From Paenibacillus alginolyticus DSM 5050 = NBRC 15375 (GTDB lineage Bacteria > Bacillota > Bacilli > Paenibacillales > NBRC-103111), in the NCBI RefSeq assembly GCF_000422905.1, contig NZ_AUGY01000069.1, positions 1 to 46,790 on the forward strand: a stretch of DNA of 46,790 bases, written 5' to 3'. Of this stretch, positions 15,672-23,459 are shown piece after piece. Both the position numbers and the translations under genes were made by a program. The number at the start of each line of letters is the position of its first letter. The stretch's first letter is position 1. The notes below the pieces were generated by a model that had not been told where the DNA came from, made no database searches, and worked only from the letters and a program-made list of their open reading frames with translations.

Positions 15672-17036
15672 TTACCTTACAAGGCAAGGTTGTTTATGAT
15701 CGAATTTCCAGCCAGGAATCAAATACTGCATAGCCATCGCATCATCACGCGCTCCAAGCCCTTTCTCATTATAAAGCTGGTGCGCTTTCTCAATTTCAAC
15801 CCTATCAATCTCAATGCCCAAACCTGGCTTGTTCGGAACTTCCACCATACCTCCAACAATTTGGAATGGCTCTTTGGTCAGACGCTGCCCGTCCTGCCAA
15901 ATCCAATGGGTATCGATAGCTGTGATTTTTCCCGGTGCAGCAGCAGCGACATGGGTAAACATGGCCAGCGAAATATCAAAATGATTGTTAGAATGCGAGC
16001 CCCACGTTAGCCCCCATTCATGACACATTTGCGCTACCCGAACAGAACCTTGCATCGTCCAGAAGTGCGGATCAGCAAGTGGAATATCAACCGAGTTCAT
16101 TTGAATCGTGTGTCCCATCTGGCGCCAATCCGTGGCGATCATGTTCGTAGCTGTCGGCAGTCCGGTCGCACGGCGAAACTCTGCCATGACCTCACGTCCA
16201 GAATAACCATTTTCAGCTCCGCAAGGATCTTCGGCATAAGCCAGTACATGGTGTTGATCACGGCAAAGGCGAATTGCTTCAGACAAAGACCATGCGCCGT
16301 TAGGATCCAGCGTTATTCTTGCTTGCGGAAAACGTTCGGCTAGCGCGGTGACGGCCTCGATCTCCTCTTCTCCGCGAAGCACGCCGCCCTTCAGTTTGAA
16401 GTCGTTAAAACCATATCGCTTGTATGCCGCCTCAGCCAGCTTAACGACAGCTTCGGGTGTAAGCGCTTCCTCATTACGCAATCGTGTCCAGTCATCCTTG
16501 CCATCCTGCCCGCTCAAGTAAGGAAGCTTCGTTTGATTACGGTCACCGATAAAGAACAAGTAACCTAACATCTCTACGCGGTCACGCTGCTGGCCTTCGC
16601 CAAGGAGCGCAGCAACAGGAACACCGAGGAATTTCCCCAGAAGATCTAATAGTGCAGCTTCCAAAGCAGTAACGGCGTGAATCGTGATGCGTAGATCGAA
16701 GGTCTGTAAACCGCGTCCTCCAGCATCTCGATCACCAAACAGCTTGCGTGCAGTGTTCAGAATGTTATTGTATTGACCTATGGATTGACCAATGACGAGC
16801 GCCCGTGCATCCTCTAGTGTTTGACGAATCTTTTCACCGCCCGGAACCTCACCAACACCCGTATGGCCTGCGTTATCTTTAAGAATGATAATGTTGCGTG
16901 TAAAGAAAGGAGCATGTGCACCGCTGAGATTAAGCAGCATGCTGTCATACCCTGCCACAGGGATGACCTGCATTTCTGTAATGATTGGCGTGCCTGAAAA
17001 ACGGTTATTCAGTTGCTCATGTTTCATATCCTGCAT
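15672..17036 (-). CDS. gudD: D-glucarate dehydratase
   Basis: A 454-residue enolase-superfamily enzyme that turns D-glucarate (and often L-idarate) into 5-keto-4-deoxy-D-glucarate. The N-terminal capping domain has VAGYDSMLLNLSGAHAPFFT, the signature start of GudD. The barrel carries KLKGG (the Lys-x-Lys pair), DPNGAWS and EDPCGAENGYSGRE for metal and catalysis, NMIATDW, and the His of GSHSNNHFDISLAMFTHVA. The end, GWKFDHKQPCLVR, is also typical. ATG 17036 was chosen with the AAGGGAAGAG site. First gene of the operon gudD-lyase-garR-garK-regulator, spacing 35, overlap 4, then 105 and 90 bases. The promoter at 17101-17129 carries a likely operator on its -10. Confidence 0.95.
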   Translation of the reverse strand: MQDMKHEQLNNRFSGTPIITEMQVIPVAGYDSMLLNLSGAHAPFFTRNIIILKDNAGHTGVGEVPGGEKIRQTLEDARALVIGQSIGQYNNILNTARKLFGDRDAGGRGLQTFDLRITIHAVTALEAALLDLLGKFLGVPVAALLGEGQQRDRVEMLGYLFFIGDRNQTKLPYLSGQDGKDDWTRLRNEEALTPEAVVKLAEAAYKRYGFNDFKLKGGVLRGEEEIEAVTALAERFPQARITLDPNGAWSLSEAIRLCRDQHHVLAYAEDPCGAENGYSGREVMAEFRRATGLPTATNMIATDWRQMGHTIQMNSVDIPLADPHFWTMQGSVRVAQMCHEWGLTWGSHSNNHFDISLAMFTHVAAAAPGKITAIDTHWIWQDGQRLTKEPFQIVGGMVEVPNKPGLGIEIDRVEIEKAHQLYNEKGLGARDDAMAMQYLIPGWKFDHKQPCLVR

Positions 17037-17100
17037 CAAATTGTTCTCTTCCCTTCTTTAAAAATAATATAAAATAAGGAAATAAATGTTTATAAGTCAT

Positions 17101-17129
17101 ATTGTAAGACAAATTAAATTGTGCGTCAA
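17101..17129 (-). promoter_or_regulatory. gudD promoter with operator dyad on the -10
   Basis: On the minus strand TTGACG (17129-17124), a 17-base spacer and TACAAT (17106-17101) form a good sigma-A promoter. The perfect dyad TTGT-AAG-ACAA (17102-17112) covers the -10. Its flank TCATATTGTAAGAC also occurs upstream of the FCD regulator gene (12556-12570). Dyads with TTGT/ACAA arms are common for FadR-type GntR proteins. Confidence 0.65.
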
Positions 17130-17203
17130 TTTATTCTTTATGCTCTGTGAACTTCGCGAGCTTGGTCCCTTTGTTCGGTGGAAACGACTCGATTGCAGAA
17201 ATA

Positions 17204-17237
17204 GCCAGGGGTTCTCCTGTTAAGGAGATCCCCTGGC
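17204..17237 (-). terminator. Strong hairpin after the first UxuA-like gene
   Basis: GCCAGGGGTTCTCC (17204-17217) pairs with GGAGATCCCCTGGC (17224-17237) with one mismatch and a 6-base loop. It lies 35 bases after the minus-strand stop at 17272. The T tract is short. Confidence 0.6.
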
Positions 17238-17271
17238 GGTATTTGGAATATCGGCAAGGCAGTCGCTTCAG

Positions 17272-18291
17272 CTAATTTTTGCCCTCAAACTCCGCCAATG
17301 CGGTCAGCAGAGCTCTCACATAACCGATGGAATAGCCCCAACCTATGCTGGACGATTTCCAACCTATGCCCGAATGCGCCCAATTTTGATCTAAATCGAT
17401 ACTGTCGCCCTCCAACTGCGTGATATGATCTGGATTGATACAGCCCTCGTATCCAACCTTTCGCAGCTCGAGTAAAATTTTAAACACATTCAAATCACCA
17501 TCATCCAGAAGCGCTTCTTCAAAAGCTCCCGCTGTTGGAAGGCTGGCCCTCACATTGCGAAGGTGTACCAAACAAATTTTTCCTTTGCGCCCATAATGAT
17601 TGATTTCATCCATGACCAAAGCGCTTCCGCCTTCTTCGGCGCGCGTTCCCACGCAGTATACGTATCCGACATTTTTACTCGGAAAAGCATCGATAATCCG
17701 ATGGAAGCCCAGCCCGCCGAACGGGGTTCCATGGTTTGGCGTATCCGATGGATGAACCGTCAACTTCACGTTGTAATCCTCGGCCAAGGGAACTAATGTG
17801 CGGAACGCTTCTGTGAAGCGACTCCAAAAATGCTCCCTCGCCTCCAAACCAGGAACTTCGGGCTTATTCTTCATCAAGCCAAGACTTTCTCCCCGAGCTA
17901 CAGCTCCACCCCGCTGCACGGCTTTATAGCCAGTCGTCAAAATAGGTGCGGTATCCCCGGCAAAACGCTGCCTTACAATCGGCAAGCCCGCTTCGCCAAA
18001 TACCTTTACAGCAAGAGATGAATTCTCAAGTTCCTTTTCACAACCTGGCAAATTGTTCATAAACCGATCTGTGAAGTCCGGGAGCGTAACCCGGTTCATA
18101 TCAAGCCCGAAGGAACGTACACGCCTGCGCAGCTGAAGTAACTGATCCAAATCCGGATAACCCTGCTCTTTCACCCCTGGAAAGGAAGATCCCTTGCCGA
18201 AATCTACATAATCGATGCCCAATTGGCACATTTGCTTCAAATCGCGATCCGTTAAATCGCACGTATTCACCGTGACCGATATCTTCATCAT
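17272..18291 (-). CDS. UxuA-like (mannonate dehydratase family) protein, copy 1
   Basis: A 339-residue TIM-barrel protein resembling D-mannonate dehydratase. The family-like blocks are VKLTVHPSDTP (HPDDPP in UxuA), the Cys in VYCVGTRA, the His in LVHLRNVRAS, LLDDGDLNVFKIL and the Asp-His in NPDHI, which together would bind the metal. The N-terminal region GYPDLDQLLQLRRRVRSFGL is unlike classic UxuA. It is clearly paralogous to the protein at 21459-22460, by eye about 60 percent identical. The ATG at 18291 follows AGGAGG. It ends a five-gene cluster with an ABC importer. The substrate could be mannonate or another aldonate or uronate; no UxuB, UxaC or KdgK lies in the window, so the reaction is uncertain. 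Confidence 0.7.
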   Translation of the reverse strand: MMKISVTVNTCDLTDRDLKQMCQLGIDYVDFGKGSSFPGVKEQGYPDLDQLLQLRRRVRSFGLDMNRVTLPDFTDRFMNNLPGCEKELENSSLAVKVFGEAGLPIVRQRFAGDTAPILTTGYKAVQRGGAVARGESLGLMKNKPEVPGLEAREHFWSRFTEAFRTLVPLAEDYNVKLTVHPSDTPNHGTPFGGLGFHRIIDAFPSKNVGYVYCVGTRAEEGGSALVMDEINHYGRKGKICLVHLRNVRASLPTAGAFEEALLDDGDLNVFKILLELRKVGYEGCINPDHITQLEGDSIDLDQNWAHSGIGWKSSSIGWGYSIGYVRALLTALAEFEGKN

Positions 18292-18319
18292 CGTTAGCCT
18301 CCTACTCGCTAGTTAACCC

Positions 18320-19159
18320 TCACTTGACGCCGCCAGCGGCCAATCCGCTTTTTAAAAACCGTTGAGCCAGGAAATACAGGAAAATGGCTGGCAAGGATGC
18401 AATAACAGACGAGCCCATGAGCAGTCCCCAGACTGCCTGATCCGAAAATTTAAAGCCGGAAATCCCAATATTGACCGTCTGCTGACCCGGGCTGGTCGTC
18501 AAAACCAACGCATACAAATATTCGTTCCATGCTAGCGTAAAGGCAAAGGTAGATACAACGGCTATGCCTGGAGAAGCAATAGGAATGATGATTCTGAACA
18601 AAGCCTGAAGACTGCTGCATCCGTCGATCAAAGCCGCCTCTTCCAGCTCTTTGGGAATCGCCTTGAAATAGCTGATCAGCATATAGCAGCAGTAAGGCAC
18701 GATGATCGTCGGATAAACAATCAGCAAAGCGTTCTTATTGTCGCTTAAACCAAGCTTGCTTACAGCCACGTACATCGGGATAAACAATACGGCCGTTGGC
18801 AGCAGATACGTGTAAATGATACTTTGCGAAAAAAAGATTCTCCCCCGATATCGCAGCCGGGTCATACTGTATGAGCCCAAAATACTGATGCTGACCGAGA
18901 TGACGGTAACAAGCGAAGCCACGTAAAGGCTATTTTTCACAAAATTCATAAACTTTGTTTTTTGAAACAAATCCTTGTAATGAGATAATGTCCACGTATC
19001 TGGAACCAACCCGGGATTAGCTGTATACATGAGCTCGTTAGGGGTAAAAGACGATTTAACCATCCAATACACCGGAAACAACGTCCAGATGGTAAAAATG
19101 AAGACAATCACGTAAATAATGGTTTGCTTTCTTATCTTTTTTACTGTTGTTAGCTTCAT
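18320..19159 (-). CDS. Carbohydrate ABC transporter permease, MalG type
   Basis: A 279-residue inner-membrane permease of the CUT1 family with about six helices. The ATPase-contact loop is visible as EAALIDGCSSLQALFRIIIPIASPGIA (EAA motif with conserved Gly, about 190-216). The N-terminal TLFPVYWMVKSSF is typical of MalG-type proteins. It pairs with the MalF-type permease upstream (spacing 11 bases) and the lipoprotein at 20095. No ATPase gene accompanies them, so a shared MsmX-type ATPase is expected. The UxuA-like gene follows 28 bases later. Confidence 0.92.
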   Translation of the reverse strand: MKLTTVKKIRKQTIIYVIVFIFTIWTLFPVYWMVKSSFTPNELMYTANPGLVPDTWTLSHYKDLFQKTKFMNFVKNSLYVASLVTVISVSISILGSYSMTRLRYRGRIFFSQSIIYTYLLPTAVLFIPMYVAVSKLGLSDNKNALLIVYPTIIVPYCCYMLISYFKAIPKELEEAALIDGCSSLQALFRIIIPIASPGIAVVSTFAFTLAWNEYLYALVLTTSPGQQTVNIGISGFKFSDQAVWGLLMGSSVIASLPAIFLYFLAQRFLKSGLAAGGVK

Positions 19160-19170
19160 CCTAGTTCCCC

Positions 19171-20061
19171 CTAATCATCCGTTTTCAGTTTTCTCATGGA
19201 GACTACAATCATGACGACTAGAATAGGAACCACGGAACCGGCCACAGCTAGCGCACGACCCAATAAATTTTGTTGGAAGGCTACTTCATACGTATAAGTG
19301 GAAATAACCGCCGATGCATTTAAGGGACCTCCGCCTGTAATCAAATACACACTCTCGAAATTGTTAAACGTCCAGATGCAGGAAAGCAGCGTAGTAATGG
19401 TAATGACTGTCATGATCGAAGGAACCGTAATCGCGAAAAACTGTCGTATCCAGCCCGCTCCGTCAATTGTAGCCGCCTCATACATCTGTGAATCGATGGT
19501 CTGTAAGCCGCCGAGCAAACTGAAGATGAAAAAGGGGAGCCCCTTCCAAATGTTCACAATGATGACGGAAACCAGGGCCATATGGAGTCCCGAGGTCCAT
19601 AAAATGGGTGTATCTATAATGTGGAATCGAAGCAGCATGGAATTGATAATGCCGTATGTATCGTCATACATCCACCGCCAGGTGATGGCGGCAACCATGC
19701 CGGAGAGAGCCCATGGAATAAGCAGGATCATCCGAAAAATTCCCCGACCGAAGAACGTCTCGTTGACTACGACCGCCAGCATCAGACCGACGACTAATTT
19801 AATACCCACACTTGCGATCATAAAGATAAAAGTGTTTTTAAGTACCTTCCAATACTCTCTATCGGTGAAAATGTGGAGATAGTTGTCAAATCCGATAAAT
19901 TTGGGATCCATACCTACAACTTTGTTCGTAAAGCTTAAATAAATGGCATTGATGAATGGGAAACCGATGACCACAAAGATGACAAAAGCCACCGGTAAAA
20001 TTAATAAGTATCCGAGCGTTCTATCATATTTTCTGCTTAACTGTCCCACGCAAGAAATCAC
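19171..20061 (-). CDS. Carbohydrate ABC transporter permease, MalF type
   Basis: A 296-residue permease with six hydrophobic segments and the EAA loop EAATIDGAGWIRQFFAITVP (about 188-207). It would form the channel with the MalG-type neighbour. The start is uncertain: GTG at 20061 has little in front of it, while the GTG four codons on (giving MGQLSRKYDR) is preceded by AGGCGGTG. It lies 33 bases after the solute-binding protein gene in the same transcript. Substrate specificity follows that binding protein and is unknown, probably an oligosaccharide or acidic sugar given the UxuA-like neighbours. Confidence 0.92.
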   Translation of the reverse strand: MISCVGQLSRKYDRTLGYLLILPVAFVIFVVIGFPFINAIYLSFTNKVVGMDPKFIGFDNYLHIFTDREYWKVLKNTFIFMIASVGIKLVVGLMLAVVVNETFFGRGIFRMILLIPWALSGMVAAITWRWMYDDTYGIINSMLLRFHIIDTPILWTSGLHMALVSVIIVNIWKGLPFFIFSLLGGLQTIDSQMYEAATIDGAGWIRQFFAITVPSIMTVITITTLLSCIWTFNNFESVYLITGGGPLNASAVISTYTYEVAFQQNLLGRALAVAGSVVPILVVMIVVSMRKLKTDD

Positions 20062-20094
20062 CGCCTGACTGCGTATAGTTATAGTAAGACCCCG

Positions 20095-21429
20095 TTACTT
20101 TTTACCATATAACTGCTTGAGCTCTTGCTCAAGCTGATTAAGAGATTTCTGCGGATCCATCTTCTCTACAACAATTCTTTGCACCGCTCTTGTCGCAAGC
20201 TGCATGGATTTGGCCTTGGATCCGAGATCGTCCTCAGGACCTGGATAATTACTTGATCCAACCACGTCATTAATCATTTTCATCCAGCCTGCGGCTTTAT
20301 TGTTCGGATCCTTCCAAAATGCCATCTCTTCAGAGCCCTTAAGTACAGGCTGAAATTTTCCGCCCATGACTTCAACAAATTTATTGTAGAAATCTTTGTC
20401 ATAAAATTCGGTAACAAACTTCTTCGCCCACTTGGTGCCTTTGGCATTTTTGAATATGGCGAAGACGTTGCCGCTGCCTAGAATAAAATCGCCCTTAGGG
20501 CCAGCAAGCTTTGGAATGAGAAGCGTATTTTTCTCAAGATCCGGTTTATCCTTCTTGGCCTGATCGTAGATGCTTCCGCTGTTGATGACGAAGCCGACCG
20601 TACCTGCTAGATAGGCATTGTTATTGCCGTTATCGTCCCAAGTCACGGAAGATGGCGGCGTTAGGCCCTCTTGCCAAAATTTTGCGAGAAACGTAATCGC
20701 TTCCAGCGTCTCTTTGGAATTGACCGTGATATTATTGTCCTTATCGACAATAGCTCCGCCATAAGCTAGAATGACATCCCGAACAAACCCCTCGGCATCA
20801 CCGCCTCCGGATTGACCTAACGGGAGACCTACGGCATAGATGCCGTTTTTCGGATCGTTGACAATTTTGGCCTGCTCGTAAAGCTCCTGCCACGTTTTCG
20901 GAACTGGCAATTTGTGCTTCTCCCAAAGATCTTTGCGCAAGTAGGCTCCGCCCATTTGGAAGGATTGAGGCACCATGAAATATTTATCTGCGACTACGGA
21001 GAATTTTTTGGCTCCATCTGTAAAATTGATTTTCGTAATGATGTCGGAAGTGTCCACGAGTTGGTCGGAGGCGACAAACTGCTTGGCAACCGGGTCGTTC
21101 GCCACAATAAGATCCGGTGGATTCTTGGCTTCGATCGAGGCCAACAGCTTCGTTTTCAAATCATTCTGAGAAATGACCACGTATTCGGTATCAATATTGT
21201 TCGCCTTGCCGAATTCCTCCACCCGCTGCTTCATGAGGTCGTTATAAGCTTGGGTGTATTCCCCTTTATCCCAGAAGATAAATTTCTCTTTAGGACCATT
21301 AGAAGCGGTTGGCGAAGCAGCTTTATCTACGGATGTAGAAGCAGCCTCATTACTTGTCGAGCATCCTGCAGCGATCGTTCCCAGCAAAGTAGTCGCTACT
21401 AATACAGAGCTCACTCTATTCCATTTCAT
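20095..21429 (-). CDS. Sugar ABC transporter solute-binding lipoprotein
   Basis: A 444-residue extracellular lipoprotein. The signal ends in a lipobox, LLGTIAAGCSTS, so Cys23 would be lipidated. The body is a CUT1 family 1 binding protein: DLIVANDPVAKQFV, WQELYEQAKIV, TVGFVINSGS, NKAAGWMKMIND. It delivers substrate to the permeases at 19171 and 18320. It lies between the second UxuA-like gene (30 bases upstream) and the permeases, so all are one operon. The Ser/Ala/Thr-rich stretch after the Cys is a usual linker to the membrane. The ligand cannot be named from sequence. Confidence 0.93.
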   Translation of the reverse strand: MKWNRVSSVLVATTLLGTIAAGCSTSNEAASTSVDKAASPTASNGPKEKFIFWDKGEYTQAYNDLMKQRVEEFGKANNIDTEYVVISQNDLKTKLLASIEAKNPPDLIVANDPVAKQFVASDQLVDTSDIITKINFTDGAKKFSVVADKYFMVPQSFQMGGAYLRKDLWEKHKLPVPKTWQELYEQAKIVNDPKNGIYAVGLPLGQSGGGDAEGFVRDVILAYGGAIVDKDNNITVNSKETLEAITFLAKFWQEGLTPPSSVTWDDNGNNNAYLAGTVGFVINSGSIYDQAKKDKPDLEKNTLLIPKLAGPKGDFILGSGNVFAIFKNAKGTKWAKKFVTEFYDKDFYNKFVEVMGGKFQPVLKGSEEMAFWKDPNNKAAGWMKMINDVVGSSNYPGPEDDLGSKAKSMQLATRAVQRIVVEKMDPQKSLNQLEQELKQLYGKK

Positions 21430-21458
21430 AATCTCACCTCATAATGTAGTATTGTCAT

Positions 21459-22460
21459 TTATACAGCATACATCGCGCAGAGCAGCGCTTTGAGATACCC
21501 AATCGAATAAGCCAGTCCGATTCCGCATGCAGTACGATGGTCACCGCTGTGCCGATCCCGATCGTCCCCTTCAAGAAAAGGAATGTGATCCGGATTGATA
21601 CAACCGTCATAGCCAACCTTTTTCAATGCCATTAAAACCTTGAACATATTCAAGTCCCCATCATCCAGCAGTGTTTCTTCAAACCCGCCCGATGTCGGTA
21701 AGCTTCCACGAACATTTCTCATATGAATGAGATGGATGCGCCCTTGTCTGCCGTAATGGTTGATTTCATCAAGCACGAGCGACGAGCCTCCAGCTTCAGC
21801 CCGTGTACCGATGCAATAGATGTAGCCTACCTGCTTACTGGGGAAAGCATCCGTAACGCGATGATATCCAAGACCACCGAAAGGCGTGTCCGTGTTTGGC
21901 GTATCCGAAGGGTGCATCGACAACTTCACCTTGTAGCTATCTGCAATCGGAACCAGTTGACCATAGACGGTCAAGAAACGCTCCCACCAGGCTTGAAGCT
22001 CCTCATAAGTCGGAGTCTCGTGCTGCTGCTTTGTGAGTCCTATACTCTCCCCCCGGGAAATATACCCTCCACGCAGCACTGCATCATACTTAGTCATCAA
22101 CTGATCGAACGTATCCCCGGTAAACCGCTGCCGTATGATGGGTACTCCTGCTTCACCAAATACCTTCATGGCGTTAACCGTATGATCCAATTCCTTTTCC
22201 GAGCCAGGAAGGTTTCTCATGAATCTTTCCGACATATTCGGCAGAGTCACACGGTTGATATCCAGCCCGAAGGAACGGAGTCTGCGTCTAAGCTTTAACA
22301 GTTCATCTAAATCAGGATACCCTTGCTCCTTCACTCCAACGAAGCTGGAGCCATTCCCGAAATCGAGACAATCCGCCCCCAACTGTACAAGCTGCTTCAA
22401 ATAACTGTCAGGGTGATCCACTCTTGCAGTTGATATGGATATTCTGATCAATCTCCTCAT
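21459..22460 (-). CDS. UxuA-like (mannonate dehydratase family) protein, copy 2
   Basis: First gene of the transporter operon and a paralogue of the protein at 17272-18291. It keeps the same metal and catalytic blocks: LSMHPSDTP, IYCIGTRAEAGG, LIHMRNVRGS, LLDDGDLNMFKVL and NPDHIPFL. The two differ most at the N-terminus and near the end (GDDRDRHSGDH here). The start is not settled. The ATG at 22460 has no spacing to a ribosome site; a TTG at 22451 fits AAGGATGA better and gives a protein starting like copy 1. Two family members bracketing one importer suggest either two related substrates or a heteromer. A cre box lies just upstream, so glucose repression is likely. Confidence 0.7.
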   Translation of the reverse strand: MRRLIRISISTARVDHPDSYLKQLVQLGADCLDFGNGSSFVGVKEQGYPDLDELLKLRRRLRSFGLDINRVTLPNMSERFMRNLPGSEKELDHTVNAMKVFGEAGVPIIRQRFTGDTFDQLMTKYDAVLRGGYISRGESIGLTKQQHETPTYEELQAWWERFLTVYGQLVPIADSYKVKLSMHPSDTPNTDTPFGGLGYHRVTDAFPSKQVGYIYCIGTRAEAGGSSLVLDEINHYGRQGRIHLIHMRNVRGSLPTSGGFEETLLDDGDLNMFKVLMALKKVGYDGCINPDHIPFLEGDDRDRHSGDHRTACGIGLAYSIGYLKALLCAMYAV

Positions 22461-22469
22461 CCTTTCATT

Positions 22470-22483
22470 AGGAAACGCTTTCA
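22470..22483. promoter_or_regulatory. CcpA-type cre box before the UxuA-like/ABC operon
   Basis: On the minus strand TGAAAGCGTTTCCT matches the cre consensus TGWAARCGYTWNCW at every position. It lies 20-30 bases upstream of the first start, a position where bound CcpA would block elongation. Confidence 0.7.
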
Positions 22484-22652
22484 ATACCTTGATTATAAAG
22501 GATACAGGAAGAATAAAAAGGCGGTTGGCTCCTCTTTTGGTATCATTTGCTGGCTCATTTAGGACGAACTGGACGAAGAAGTATCATCTTTTAACAAAAA
22601 GGAATCATTACATACTCATTTGACAAATTGAGGGACTACAGCCATCGATCAA

Positions 22653-22661
22653 TGCTATAAT
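22653..22661 (+). promoter_or_regulatory. Extended -10 promoter of the two-component system
   Basis: TGCTATAAT at 22653-22661 is a perfect -10 with the TGn extension, 50 bases before the response regulator start. The TTGACA at 22620 is 30 bases away and so is not its -35. Confidence 0.5.
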
Positions 22662-22710
22662 GTGCCTATAAGAAGGTTGTTGATTTTTCCGAATAGAGAG
22701 GCGGGTCGCT

Positions 22711-23436
22711 GTGTATAAGCTCCTTATTGCTGATGACGAATATGAAATCAGAAATGGCTTAAGCAACTACTTTCCCTGGGGAGACGTTGGCTTCACGGTC
22801 GTGAGTCAGGCTGATAATGGCACTCAGGTAATGGCATATACGGAGAGACATGAGGTGGATGTTATTCTCTGCGATATCCGAATGCCGAATATGACTGGAA
22901 TCGATGTGGCTAGAGAGCTCTACCTAAAAAAATCACCAATTAAAGTCATTTTTTTAAGCGGTTATAAAGATTTTGAATTCGCCCAACAGGCCTTGATTTA
23001 CGGCGTGAAAAATTATATCGTCAAGCCGACCAAATATGATGAATTAATGAATGTTTTCTTAAGCATCAAAGAAGAATTAAATCAAGAAAAGAAAACAGAC
23101 GCCGCGCAAGAAGGGGGCGTTTCCGATAAAGTGATTTCGGTGATCAAAAATTACGTGAAGGAGCGCTATCGAGATGCTGCCCTGGATGGCGCTGCAGATT
23201 TAGTGCACATGAGCCCTTACTATATTAGCAAGTATTTTAAGCAAAAGACGGGAGAAAATTTTTCAGATTACGTCATTTCCGTCAAGATGGAGAAAGCCGC
23301 ACAATTTTTAAAGGAAATCGATTATAAAACCTATGAAATCAGCGAAATGATCGGTTACAGCAACCCTAAGAACTTTACCCGCACCTTCAAAAAATATTTC
23401 GGCAAAAGCCCGCGTGAATTCAGAAATGCGGAATAA
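22711..23436 (+). CDS. Response regulator, YesN-like, AraC-type DNA-binding domain
   Basis: A 241-residue regulator from a GTG start. The receiver (1-120) has the acidic pair D8-D9, the phosphorylation site D55 in VILCDIRMP and the Lys in IVKPTKYDEL. A short linker leads to the AraC helix-turn-helix pair (about 135-241), ending GYSNPKNFTRTFKKYFGKSP. It is shorter than most YesN proteins, which carry an extra middle region. It is followed 23 bases later by its kinase. Divergence from the UxuA-like/ABC operon suggests that this is its activator, responding to an extracellular sugar sensed by the kinase. Confidence 0.92.
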   Translation: MYKLLIADDEYEIRNGLSNYFPWGDVGFTVVSQADNGTQVMAYTERHEVDVILCDIRMPNMTGIDVARELYLKKSPIKVIFLSGYKDFEFAQQALIYGVKNYIVKPTKYDELMNVFLSIKEELNQEKKTDAAQEGGVSDKVISVIKNYVKERYRDAALDGAADLVHMSPYYISKYFKQKTGENFSDYVISVKMEKAAQFLKEIDYKTYEISEMIGYSNPKNFTRTFKKYFGKSPREFRNAE

Positions 23437-23459
23437 ATATAAAGGACTATACGAACCGG

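Noticed and set aside
19298..19882. Plus-strand frame of 194 codons inside the MalF-type permease
   Set aside because: It runs opposite to a clear permease gene whose codons explain the open frame; no ribosome site and no family features.
22620..22661. TTGACA with TATAAT as the kinase operon promoter
   Set aside because: The boxes are 30 bases apart. The extended -10 alone is preferred.
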